Shown here: piece after piece, positions 11,001-22,000 of the stretch
Layout of the letters: each line of letters starts with the position of its first letter
How positions within the stretch are numbered: position 1 is the first letter of the stretch
Origin: Pseudeuparius sepicola
Lineage: Eukaryota; Arthropoda; Insecta; Coleoptera; Anthribidae
Assembly: GCA_963920635.1 (NCBI GenBank)
Contig: OY987303.1
Location: 56,878,278 to 56,942,277, forward strand
DNA: 64,000 nt
Direction: 5' to 3'
Notes under the pieces: generated by a model
Seen by the model: only the letters and a program-made list of their open reading frames with translations
Database searches by the model: none
Told to the model about the DNA's origin: nothing
Program-made: the position numbers and the translations under genes

Positions 11001-12820
11001 TTGCACAAGTGCAATTATCGCCAGCAGGGAAAAATAGGACTGATGTTGCCATTTTTGGCGAGTTTTATGGAATTTTATGGTATTGGATAATATATAGTTA
11101 TATAATGCAAACGTAAATATTAGATAATGAAGGATAGCTCTAGGGCAGAATTTTCGTCTTTTTCAAGGCAAAATTTTCAGTGTACTCACCTATTGGTCTG
11201 TTTTGTTTATTTCCTATGCTTGTTAAAGAAACGTAAATTTTATTCTTTTTGACAGATGTCATTCAAATTAAACGACACTGTACTGTCAACCTAACAAAAC
11301 AAAAGTTACCTATAAATTAACAAAACCCATTGAAGCTTCAACAATTATTGTTATTGCCAGAAATCCCTAAATAATAGTATGAATTGCACATCAGCCCACG
11401 ACCATATCGAAATGACGCTATAAAATATCTTGCTAGAGTATTTATTTCTTCACGTAGGAAAGCCTAGTTCAGAAAGTAGCCAACATAACCAACGAATACC
11501 CGATTTTGTGGCTCGTTTACATCGTGGTGCTCGGCATTCCCGTAGTTTTCGTCATGTATTTGTGCTGTAGGCCTTCGAGCGCACCGCAGGTATATCATTT
11601 CGTATTTCCCCATAGTCCGTCGCCTCATTGCTAACTTATTTAGGAGCAAGAGGAGCTACGCCAAGAGGCGGAAAAGAAGAAAACCGACGAGCCGACCGAA
11701 GACGTCAAAAGTGAGGTTACGAGCAAGTCTGAGTTGGAGGGGAAGATCGTAGAAGAGGAGGAGGAGGAGGAGGAAGAGGCGGATAGGGAGAAGAATTCCG
11801 AACCGGATTCGGAAGAAGGGGAGTCCGAGAAGGTCGACGGGGTTAGTATTGTCTGTCAAACGTAAAGATAGCTGTGACAGATCCACAGAGATCACATATA
11901 TAGGTAGAGTGCTGAACAAGTCCCTTTTTATGGCAAATTGTGGATTTGCGCATGGGCCTATGGGACATGCGCATTAGACCTTCAGACCGCGCAATTCAAA
12001 ACTGGTTGTTTTTCTGAATTACTATCTCCCTACAAACTTGCATATTGATAATAAATGAAGCTCACCTCAACGTGGACTGGTCACGACTTCGATAACTACA
12101 ACTAGGTTCGTTTATGACTTGTAAAACTAGTTTCGTCCAAACTACTAGAATTTGCTTCACTGATGCTAGAACTTGACTTGTTTTCGTCTACCTTTATAAC
12201 TTTAACACTAAAACCAATAAGCTACTAATAGTTTCTTACACCACAATCATGTTAATATACTTACATAAATGATGGTTTAGGTGGTTTTTAATAGAAGAGT
12301 TGGTACCGCATTTTCAATTAGCTGCGTTTTGACTCGTTTCGTTTTTAAACACTCTGGTGTAAAATGAGCAGAACATATTCGAGATGATCACTTAATTAGA
12401 TAAAACACTCAAACAACTAAAACGAGAAGAAGCTGTTAATAATTAGCTGAAAATCGAAAAAATTATGCCACAAAGCGTCTGTGATGCAAACAACGGTAGG
12501 TTATACTTAGTTTGTCGCTGTCAAATGGCTGTCAAAGAGTGTCAAGTTTCACAAAACACTACCTCAAATTGCAAATGCGCATGTCCACTGGGCCTATTTA
12601 TTACTATGTTATGATTTTAAATTCGTCAAAGATTTTCCGCGCATCCTATGTATAAAAAAAACATCATCCAGCACTCTACCTATATATTATTATATGATCT
12701 CTATGACTGTATGTCATGTTTGTGGTTATGTTTTCTGGCATTTCCTTATAGGTTATGTTTTTTTTTTGACAGGTATCTCCGGCCGAAGGTACAAGAAAAC
12801 GAAAAGTGCGAAAGGAGTGA
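2028..12820 (+). CDS. Calnexin, ER membrane lectin chaperone (575 aa, 7 coding exons)
   Basis: Calnexin binds monoglucosylated N-glycoproteins in the ER lumen and holds them for ERp57-assisted folding. Exons: 2028-2096, 2605-3451, 5983-6275, 9193-9333, 11458-11589, 11644-11841, 12773-12820; the sum is 1728 nt. In order: a signal peptide (residues 1 to about 18), a lectin domain in exon 2 with the paired cysteines of the family (QECGG, DKCGTD), then the P domain. The P domain has type-1 repeats ([36 protein letters not shown]) and four type-2 repeats ([40 protein letters not shown]). [10 protein letters not shown] in exon 4 closes the lectin fold. Exon 5 is the membrane span ([21 protein letters not shown]), exon 6 a very acidic cytosolic tail, and exon 7 ends RKRKVRKE, like the basic ER-localising tail of calnexins. 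Length is normal. The ATG follows a short uORF. Introns 2, 3, 4 and 6 are filled with repeats. Identity is secure; splice sites are read by eye. Confidence 0.95.
3505..4525. mobile_element. Inverted-repeat DNA transposon in calnexin intron 2
   Basis: The ends are inverted: ccagggactctttaaaataa ... followed by ggggacccagcat at the left, and atgctgggtccccttacttt ... followed by aaagggtccccgg at the right. No transposase ORF is present, so it is non-autonomous. It contains a 15-G run (about 4084-4098) and a C-rich partner, probably the end of a second nested element. Relatives with the same ends lie at 37013-37524 and, in part, 37860-38095. Confidence 0.7.
4586..4808. repeat. Dispersed repeat, direct copy at 63772-64000
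   Basis: This 220-bp block reappears almost unchanged in the same orientation at 63772-64000, for example gaattgataagtacaatgga and ttaatgggcatgttccgtaa. The distal copy carries a few extra bases and runs off the window. Probably fragments of one transposon family. Class unknown. Confidence 0.75.
6340..9130 (+). repeat. Tandem array of a roughly 273-bp unit carrying a decayed calnexin exon piece
   Basis: The anchor aaggggaagtgg starts at about 6622, 6883, 7167, 7441, 7702, 8126, 8399, 8671 and 8899: nine units, mostly 261-284 bp. Each holds a block resembling the 3' end of the upstream calnexin exon (6190-6275). The exon reads [19 protein letters not shown] and the units read roughly [19 protein letters not shown]. 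The exon's splice donor has been lost in most units; a partial copy near 6397-6450 keeps it (cacacaattgtaag). The 424-bp gap between 7702 and 8126 holds an insertion at about 7830-7980. The array lies inside intron 3 and probably arose by duplication of the exon end plus adjoining intron. Confidence 0.85.
9591..10556. mobile_element. Possible transposon bounded by GTGCCGGAAAT in inverted orientation
   Basis: gtgccggaaatatg at 9591 is mirrored by aatttccggcac ending about 10556, and a third copy lies near 10365. A second inverted pair flanks the ORF (agcgctattttgcc near 10400, ggcaaaatagcgct near 10512). This suggests a mobile element in calnexin intron 4, but the ends are short and boundaries are uncertain. 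Confidence 0.4.
9956..10516 (-). CDS. Unassigned 186-codon ORF, antisense inside calnexin intron 4
   Basis: One of the longest frames in the window that belongs to none of the three genes. It is uninterrupted, lysine/serine/asparagine-rich, with a weakly hydrophobic middle ([13 protein letters not shown]) and the segment [20 protein letters not shown]. It lies inside a possible inverted-repeat element and may be a single exon of a transposon gene. I do not recognise a family. Chance is possible in AT-rich DNA, but 186 codons without a stop is long at this composition. The first M may not be the true start, since splicing cannot be excluded. Confidence 0.35.
   Translation of the reverse strand: MPISKTTRTNWAFIFRDARGILSENKRPIYTRDLSRQNSAFEKIIDKISGTCDITYNNFIKMCARSLCDYIHNKISMMFFVVTICYKTSKLLSKTEDIRLDFDQKTDLLLIAKNFPARLSGNISSHFYGTTKQQIVTLNSELFNANINITLAAIKNKDSSKVEHSSFFKAKILADSSIVNKNERNY
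11887..12702. mobile_element. Inverted-repeat transposon in calnexin intron 6
   Basis: The ends agagatcacatatataggta and its inverted counterpart ending gatctct (12702) flank about 815 bp. A near-complete copy in the opposite orientation lies at 54632-55441. No coding capacity is recognised. It occupies most of the last calnexin intron without touching splice sites. Confidence 0.8.
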
Positions 12821-12847
12821 GGAAGCTACTAGTTAAAGCGTTTTCTA

Positions 12848-12853
12848 AATAAA
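12848..12853 (+). terminator. Calnexin poly(A) signal
   Basis: AATAAA begins 27 bases after the calnexin stop codon (12818-12820). A second possible signal lies near 13045, so a longer 3'UTR is possible. Confidence 0.6.
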
Positions 12854-13084
12854 TCTGCACGTATTATTATTTATTTATTTAGATAATATGATAGTTAAAT
12901 GTTTGTTGGACGGTGTTATCGTATTTTTTCACACTCGATGGCTTTCAGAAAGTTTTCGACGCTAGGTTTTTGTATATATATTGTTTTTTGTAACTAGATC
13001 AAAGCAGGACCAAATTAAGTTTAGTTTGAATGTGTTTGGTGAGCTCTACAAAATAAAAAAAAAACGTTAAAAATAACAGCTTTT

Positions 13085-13970
13085 TATTTCGTTACATCAA
13101 GGATTGTGATTTTTCATCGAGAAGAGTCGGGTGACACAATGGGAAAGTGATATTCCACAGTTTCTGTTGTCAAATTGGCCTTGGTGAGTTGACACAAAAA
13201 TGTCACTTCAAAGATATAACCTACAAACTTGTCATGAGAAGTTTCTTGTTTATAGAATTTCTCAATTAAAAACAAAACACTATATTACCCAATTCCCTTT
13301 TAGGGATATAAAGGTTTACTTAGGTACCATAAAACTTACCCGAGGAGAGTCAGGTAATACAATGTGAAAGTGGTATTCCACAATAATTATTATTGTTGAC
13401 AAGTTGGCCTTGATGAGTTGACACATAAATGTCACTTCAAAGATATAACCTATAAACTTGTGATGATAAGTTTTATTTTTATTGAATTTCTCAATTAAAA
13501 ACAAAACCCTATATTACCCGATTCCCTTTTAAAGTTTATTTGGGTAGCATCAAACTTACCCGAGAAGAGTCAGTTAATACAATGTGAAAGTGGTATTCCA
13601 GAAAAATTATTGTTCTCAAGTTGGCCTTGATGAGTTGACACATAAATGTCACTTCAAAGATATAACCTATAAACGTGTGATGATAAGTTTCTTGTTTATT
13701 GAATTTCTCAATTAAAAACAAAACTTTATATTACCCAATTCTCTTTTTTTTTGGGGTCTGAAAGTTTACTTATAGGTACCATCAAATTTACCCGAGAAGA
13801 GTCTGGTAATACAATGTGAAAGTGGTATTCCACAATTTTTGTTGTCAAGTGGGCCTTGGTGAGTTGACACATAAATGTCCCTTCAAAAATATAACCTTTA
13901 AACTTGTGATGATAAGTTTATATTTATAGAATTTCTCAATTCAAAAAAGACTATATTACCCGATTCCCTT
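13085..13970. repeat. Tandem repeat, about four 200-230-bp copies
   Basis: The units share cgagaagagtc, gtgaaagtggtattcca, gatgagttgacacataaatg and cacttcaaagatataacct, starting near 13110, 13335, 13560 and 13795. Small ORFs here are just repeat translations. Two transposons (13976-14806, 14834-15767) interrupt the continuation: array text (aaggtttacttaggta, taggtaccatcaaact) lies between and beyond them. Confidence 0.8.
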
Positions 13971-13975
13971 TTATA

Positions 13976-14806
13976 GACCGGGAGATAGTGACAGATTTTT
14001 GGACGTGATTTTACTCAGTATGCCTTGCAAAGGGCATTATGTGGCACATATTCTCACAATAATAAGGTATGAATCAGAGAGTCATCCTGGGTTCTTCATG
14101 TGAAAAACTGAGTTTTCAATTATTATTCGAAAAATATGCGTTTTGATATGATTTTATACAGGCTGCCATGCTTTTTATAATGAAGTTCAAATAAAAAATT
14201 CCTCGGAAAACCATAGGGGGTCCAAAGGGCTATTATTGCCACGTGATCTTGTATTTTAATAATTAATTTTTCCACGTTTCTAAACAGGCTGCCAATGAGA
14301 AGTATGCAAGTTCTTATTATGAAAATGCTGAAAAAAGGATGGCATACCTTTCGCGCATGTCCAAGTACTGTTTAAATTGAATGTTATTTAATCATTTAAA
14401 CGAGTTATTCGATGTAAAGTGTACTTGGACATGCGCGAAAGGTATGCCATCCTTTTTGAGCATTTTCATAATAAGAACTTGCATACTTCTCATTGGCAGC
14501 CTGTTTAGAAACGTGGAAAAATTAATTATTAAAATACAAGATCACGTGGCAATAATAGCCCTGTGGACCCACCCTAACGGTATGCCTATGATTTTCCGAG
14601 GAATTTTCTATTGTGAACTTCACTATAAAACACATGGCAGCCTGTATAAAATATATAATAATTGAAAACTCAGTTTTTCACATGAAGAACCCAGGATGAC
14701 TCTCTGATTCATACCTTATTATTGTGAGAATATATGCCACATAATGCCCTTTGCAAAGGCATACTGAGCAAAATCACGTCCAAAAATCTGTCACTATCTC
14801 CCGGTC
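13976..14806. mobile_element. Foldback (palindromic) transposon, copy 1
   Basis: Almost the whole 831 bp is one inverted repeat, from gaccgggagatagtgacaga to its complement ending ctatctcccggtc. Each arm is about 400 bp with a small centre near 14380. A second copy is at 21940-22797. No transposase is seen, so mobility would need an enzyme in trans. Confidence 0.85.
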
Positions 14807-14833
14807 CATTAGGGCTCTGAAGGTTTACTTAGG

Positions 14834-15767
14834 TACAGTGTGACCCATTTGTTTTGGGGTCAGTCTGTAAAAAGTGTATCAATCGTGCGATTTGGCTGAT
14901 TTTTTTTTTAAATTGTAGAGCTCGATGAACTGCACATTTTGAACAAAAATTGCCTGGTTCGCATAAAATCCAAAGCCTACTATGACCGTTTTTATGAGCA
15001 AAATTTTAAGAAACCATATTAGCGTTTTTTTTTGAAAAAATCTGTGTGCGCCAATGGATTGAGCACCCCTCGAAATGGGTATGTACAAAATTTCATCAAA
15101 ATATTTCAAGTAATAACGATTTTGTAGAAAAATTAAAAATGCAGCCAAGGTACGTCTTTATTTTCAAAAATTCAAAGTTGGCCATGGAAAATAATTGAAT
15201 TGTTTACTTTTATTAAGTGTCAAACTGTCTAAATTGAGTTCAGAAATTGTTTGTGCTCAATACAATTAATTATCATAATTATGGAATATTTAAGCATAAG
15301 AGACAAAATAGAAATTGTTCGACTCGTGGACGACAACGAAAATTTTATAATTTTAATTGTTTTTATGTTTTGTGTTTATAAGCATAAGGTTGTATTATTA
15401 CAATTCAATTATTTTCCATGGCCAACTTTGAATTTTTGAAAATAAAGACGTACCTTGGCTGCATTTTTAATTCTACAAAATCGTTATTACTTGAAATATT
15501 TTGATGAAATTTTGTACATACCCATTTCGAGGGGTGCTCAATCCATTGGCGCACACAGATTTTTTCAAAAAAAAAACGCTAATATGGTTTCTTAAAATTT
15601 TGCTCATAAAAACGGTCATAGTAGGCTTTGGATTTTATGCGAACCAGGCAATTTTTGTTCAAAATGTGCAGTTCATCGAGCTCTACAATTTAAAAAAAAA
15701 ATCAGCCAAATCGCACGATTGATACACTTTTTACAGACTGACCCCAAAACAAATGGGTCACACTGTA
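14834..15767. mobile_element. Foldback transposon with a transposase N-terminal remnant in the loop
   Basis: Inverted arms of about 365 bp (tacagtgtgacccatttg ... at 14834, mirrored to 15767) flank a loop of about 205 bp. In the loop, ATG at 15281 begins MEYLSIRDKIEIVRLVDD, which resembles the helix-turn-helix start of transposase-like DUF4817/mariner-type proteins, and the frame ends soon after. The array around it shows taggta on both sides, either a 6-bp target duplication or TA plus repeat text. It looks like a deletion derivative of an autonomous element. Confidence 0.7.
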
Positions 15768-15957
15768 GGTACCATCAAACTTCAGTCATTGTCGTTGATG
15801 AAAAATTTTAAATCGACATCATAAAAACTAAGCTATTTTCCAAGAAATGCGATTTAACCCAAAGTAGTAGGTATTGTTTTTTTACCACTTGACGAAAGCA
15901 TCACTATTTTTTTGAAAACAATTAGTTCGTATCTCCAACGATAGGTGGCAGCAGTGT

Positions 15958-15963
15958 TTTATT
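15958..15963 (-). terminator. Poly(A) signal of the class B GPCR gene
   Basis: AATAAA on the minus strand, about 92 bases downstream of the receptor stop codon (16055-16057). Confidence 0.5.
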
Positions 15964-16054
15964 TGTCAACTTGACAACCAGAATTGTCTTCATAGTTGGC
16001 ACCTGTCAGCAGTAAAACATCCAGCAACACAAAAGTATAGTACACGCAGTTTTT

Positions 16055-19000
16055 TTACATTTCGGTAGTTTCGAATTTATTTCGCCCATTTGTGTCGGCA
16101 ACGAACTGCACGTTTTCGTAAGTTTCATCCACGCCGTGCATAGAAACCTGTTGGGTGTGGGATATGGTGCGGCTACGTCGGAAGTCCTTGGTGTTTCTAT
16201 CTTTCATCGAGTAATATTTTCGTTTCATTTCCGACTGAACTTCTCCGTTCAGTATGCAGTAAACTAGAGCTGCAAATATTCCCTAAAAAAACATTTTTTT
16301 AACGTTATGCAACGACACAAGTCATACAGAATGTTCTTATATTTTCATACTGTTGAAATTAACACAAGTATGGATTCAGATTATGACATTTAAGATTTGT
16401 TTTGATGTCTATTGTTGCTTATTGAAATTTATGCTTTTTCTAAAATTGTCAACATGAAACTGAAACTACCTTCTACTATAGCAAAATTACTATAATTACT
16501 AAAATGACAGTTTTCCACCAAACGAACTTGTGTATGTATATTTGCTTTAAGTTTTCAAAATATTTAGAAAATATTTTTTTTATAAATGTAGGTGTTTGAC
16601 TGTAACTTATTCGAGTTTATCTTATTGGTCTTTCGGGTCTTTCATTTTTGTACATCTCTTCATTCCGCAACAAAAAGGTACTCTTGTTTCATAACGATAA
16701 AATCAACCGTTTGCGTTCAAATTGGCAAAACATAATATTTGAAACATAGAATTTTCACTTACCACTTGAAAATTTGAAAGAGATAAGAAGTTTTGGGATT
16801 GATTTTATCATTAGGAAACGCAAGTACACTTTTGTACTAATATCAGAGCATATATATATGCTCTGCTAAAATGATGAACCTGCAAGAGCAAAAAGATAAG
16901 TAACGTGAAAAATAAGAAAAATATGATCCATAAAGAACAGCGCAAGTGGCGCCATCTGTGATATACATAGAAATTGACATTTTAATTTTACTCTTCATCC
17001 CCAAAAACATAACAGTGCGAAATTTCAGTTCAGTAGCTTAATTAATTTGGGAGATGTAGCCATAATTAATTCAATTTCAAATAAATTAAAAGTAAAAAAA
17101 TATTTTTAAAAAAAGCTTTTATTTAAATGCGCTAAAAAGAATAAAATAATCTTTTCTTTTAAAACTTTTACTATCAACTTATAACGTCATTCCACAATTT
17201 ATATGATATAAAAGCTTGTCGCGAGATTTTAGTAGTGGTATTTACTTAGTTTGAAAACTTAAATCTCGCGACAAGCTTTTATATCATATAAATTGTGGAA
17301 TGACGTTATAAGTTGATAGTAAAAGTTTTAAAAGAAAAGATTATTTTATTCTTTTTAGCGCATTTAAATAAAAGCTTTTTTTAAAAATATTTTTTTACTT
17401 TTAATTTATTTTGTAATTTTTAGTTTGGCCAGGTGTCTGAGTCTATTCATCTCAGTTAACGCATCATTGTTGCAAGGTCGTTTGCCGGTTAGTTTAGAAC
17501 AGTCTAGCTCTTCAATGAGGAGACCTTCTAATGACCATCTTGGGTGTTCCGCCATGTTGGATTTAGAATGACGTCACACATATAATCATGCATTGTCATC
17601 CAAATTAAACGTGTGTACAAAATTTCAGCTCGATCGGTTGAAATTTAACTAGTCCGCCATCTTGAGTGTTCCGCCATGTTGGATTTAGAATGACGTCACA
17701 CATATAATCATGCATTGTCATCCAAATTAAACGTGTGTACAAAATTTCAGCTCGATCGGTTGAAATTTAACTAGTCCGCCATCTTGGGTGATCCGCCATG
17801 TTGGATTTAGAATGACGTCACACATATAATCATGCATTGTCATCCAAATTAAACGTGTGTACAAAATTTCAGCTCGATCGGTTGAAGATATCTGCTTCAA
17901 AATTGAGTTGCAAGATTCCACCCGAACAAATTACATACATACATACATACATACATACATTGCAAGTTAAATAAAAGCTTTTAAAAATGAACTTCAGTAA
18001 CCATTTTTGAGAGATATTTATACATCCTGTATATGGTACTCGTAGAAACATATTGTCAAAAGGTGGCATCTGCAGATCGGTGACCAAATTATTGATAGGG
18101 AATTCTAGGGACATGAAATTTACCTGTCACAATCTAGTGTACAATAAAGAGCGTTTTTAGATTACCCTCTGGTTAGCCAATATCTGACACTGACATATAA
18201 GGATATAGAAATCCAGTAGATACAGCTATTTTTTGTATAAGAAAATTAGAAGGCAACGACTGGATCACTTTAATTTTTGGCTGTTGTTTGCATCCAATAT
18301 ATTACTCTCGTATCCTCATGACTCTGTCACGCATTGGCTCGTCAAATGTAGGAATTTGGCAGCGAAAATCAGTGAAAATGCATGGTAAATAAAGTGAAAT
18401 TATGAAATAGAGCCACAAAGAAAAATGTAAGTATGGTTCTACATACAGCGCCATCTATTGATGGCTAGAACTATTAATAGAAGGAAAAAAGAAGAAAGAA
18501 ATAAAATAACCAAGGAAAAACACCTACCTGGAATGCCGCGAAGGTTTGGTCAAAAAACAGCCAAATTATCTCGAGTACCTGATTATTTTTCGTAAAGAAC
18601 GACAAAATGAGTGAAATAACATAGGGTATCCCAAACAAAAGTATAAGGATGAGTGTCGATTTCACCAATTTTCTGTATCTTATTTTGCGTTGTTGTATAA
18701 AAGCTGCAGAAAAATTCAGTTTCACGACCAGTACCCTCACAATCACCAAAAACAGGATAAAATTTAGCTGGAATTAAGAAAATGTTAAAATTTTGAGATC
18801 TCCCGTTGATAAATTTATTACTTACCGTAACGGTTACCGCTATTGGAAAATCTATGAAAAGATGTATGTAAACATTGTTTTTCTCAGTCCAGCAGCCTGT
18901 GTCGTCGAAAAACATTTTCAAAATCACCCAGGGAATGACAAAAACAGCTGGCATCACTGAAAATGACGAAATAGTATCGCTTCAAGAATACACGTTATTT

Positions 19001-22000
19001 TTTCTTCAAATGTCTGAAACACACGATGTAAAAAAGTAAATACAAATTTAGAGGTTTTGATTGGTGATATCGTAACACCACCTCCACTTTTAGGCATAAA
19101 GATAAAAGTATTTTTATTAATGCTTCAGAAATACCACGGTTCGGACCCCAAAAGTATTTCTTGAAAATAAAGTTGTGGCCGTTCAAAATTTTTTAGTCAC
19201 AGTTTGAGAGCCACTGGTCGCAAGGTCCCTTCATTATTGAAGCAATGGCTTTCTACTGCAGCGTTGCCATTCCGTCAGATAATTCCTTGAAGATCTGGAA
19301 AAATAGATACTGGAACAAGTAACATTATTCGTTTTCAAAATCAGAAAGAATCGGGCGATTTCGGTAATTCGGATGTGTGAGCTTTTCTGACAGTCTTTTC
19401 GCTTTGTGGCCTTTGCAAGATTGAAGAGAGGGATGCGCGTTGTGCTGGATTCCGAAAGGTTGTTGATCGCCGCGTCATAGCAGATGTACTATTACCAGAG
19501 CATATAAAACAACAAGCAATTTAACTTACTCTACAGAAAACATCCGCAAATTTAATGACGGCATATTGGGGGAATAGAAATCGGAAATGTATTCAGGAAA
19601 ATCAATTCAGAAATACGGAGGAGTATCGGGGCATTTTGTAATTTATATAATGTGGTAGTAAGATAATACACTTCGGTATGTAAAATTTGTCAAGCAGTAG
19701 GCCATTTTGTTAAGTTAGGAAAATTAGTTCTGTAAGAATAAATAAAAATATTTGATGAAACAACGAAAAAAGCAGACATGTGAAATGATTAAGGAATTAT
19801 GTCTGCTTAAACTTCATTGTTGAGGTGTAACTAATAACGGCGATATAATGATCCCTGTCTCTTTGAAAATATCGTTATAATCTTGTTAAGTTTAGTAATA
19901 GGTAGTCTCAAAAATATTTCAAACAACTTTTTACAGATGTTTTATACACATTCATTAAATTTGTTTATACCTATAGGTACTTATCCAGACAACATAAATT
20001 TTTATTTGAAAAAATTCAGTAAACATATCCCAAATCACTATCTAAGGGATGAAAGGAGATTGATAAACGTTTGGGATTTGGTTTATACAATATTACAAAA
20101 CCGGTTTTAGGTAATTTCAAACAATTTATATAACATTTTTTTCTACCTATCGAATGCTGCTATTGAGGGTTTTATTTTAGGAAACAGGTACAAGGTACAA
20201 ATAAAAAATATTTCTACCGATGACCATAATATATAGCCATATATGTAATCAGTTTTTGTTTGTTTTCATTCTTCGCCAGGATAACGTAACAATATTAAGA
20301 ACTTATTAGAACGGTAGATATTCTACAGTGCACAAAAACGCACACTCTACGCCACTGCATTACCTCGAATATTTGGCACAATCTATTCCCAAATGGCGAC
20401 TGCGCGGAATTTTCCAGCCAAGGGGAGTAAAACTGCTTGTTGTTTTATATGCTCTGCTATGAACCAGTGACACTAAAAATGTTTCTAAGTATAATAGCAA
20501 TTTTGTCGTTACACCCTGATTGTTACATAATGTTCTTCTTATTTTAGGGACACTTGAAGAAAAATATATTTTCCTGTCAAATATCTTTAATTTTCTTACC
20601 CCAGCCTAATATACAGTAAATCTTGGTGCCATGGTTGTCAGAAAATAAATTTAAGAACATTAGATTGTGAAGATACATGCCCTCCATAAGCATAAAAGTG
20701 AAATTTGCTATTATAAAATAGTATCGAACGCTTAAGATTGTTTTGCAAGCCCAAGTCTGAAAAGAAAAATATATATACCTGGTGAGTCAATATGTGATAA
20801 TAAAAAAATAGTAGTTATCAAATAAAGATGTCCAACTTTTAAAAGGATCATTTTTTTGCAAAAAAATGTTTGGGTACAAAACCAGTCCTGTGGCAAATGC
20901 CATATAATGCCCTGTAAATCATTAAGTATTAGAGATACAACAAGATTTTACGAGGAAAACTTGTTTAGAATTTGATCCCCTACAAGTTTCATTCTGATCA
21001 TTTTGCTCTAGAAAAATGTTTAGGCAACCACTCTATAGCGCAATTCGTATAGTATAAATCTCAGGCAAATAATAAACATAGACTAATAATTGAATACAAT
21101 ACAGACCCTGCCAAGATTGATAAAAAATATTTAGTTACATTATGTGTCTTGAGTTAGTAATAGAAATCTAAAACAAAACAATGCAATGGTTGCACCATTG
21201 CCAAACTTCTTCATAAATTTATCTTGTACTTACGAAATAAATATATAACCAACGTTAAAAAAACATCAATTTTGAGCAATTATCTACAATCTACATAGGT
21301 GTAGTAAAAATTTGGACAGTTATCATTTAACAATAAATTTTACTGATTTTGTGCATTTACTGATCCTACTTGGTCTATAATAATATAAATATCCTTAATA
21401 AATTGCTTATTCTGGCTAACATGGCAACGTTGCATGATCCATGCGCATTTGCTTTATTATCAGAGACTTGCCAAGTCTCTGTTTATTATGCCCCAACAGC
21501 TGAACAGCTGAACAAAAGAAATATATCAACACAAACCGGCGAAATCTCAACGAACTCTGAACAGTCTGAACCAGAGTTCGTTGAGATTTCGCCGGTTTGT
21601 GTTGATATATTTCTTTTGCGTTATCCTTGTTTTTTTTCAGGAGATTTTGGGGTTATTGGACAAAATACATATAGTTAAGTTAGTAATTAGTGAATTAGTG
21701 TAGTTCTAAGAACGATGGGAAGTGTAAAGTGTTGGATTTGTAGCATATAGGAAAGGTAACGTCCGGTTATTATACCTACCTATGATGCAGGGTTAAGCAA
21801 TGGGTGAAGTGTCAAATTTTTTGTTTTTGTTTTGAGCAGGCATTTTTTATGTTGGCTAATTACAATGCAATCTAGTTAATCTAGTTAATCTATGTTTATT
21901 ATTTGTCTGAGGTATATAAATGAACTTACTTGTAACATAGACCGGGAGATAGTGACAGATTTTTGGACGTGATTTTACTCAGTATGCCTTGCAAAGGGCA

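Noticed and set aside
13085..13970. CRISPR-like array
   Set aside because: Units are 200-230 bp without spacers, in a eukaryotic genome; a simple tandem repeat.
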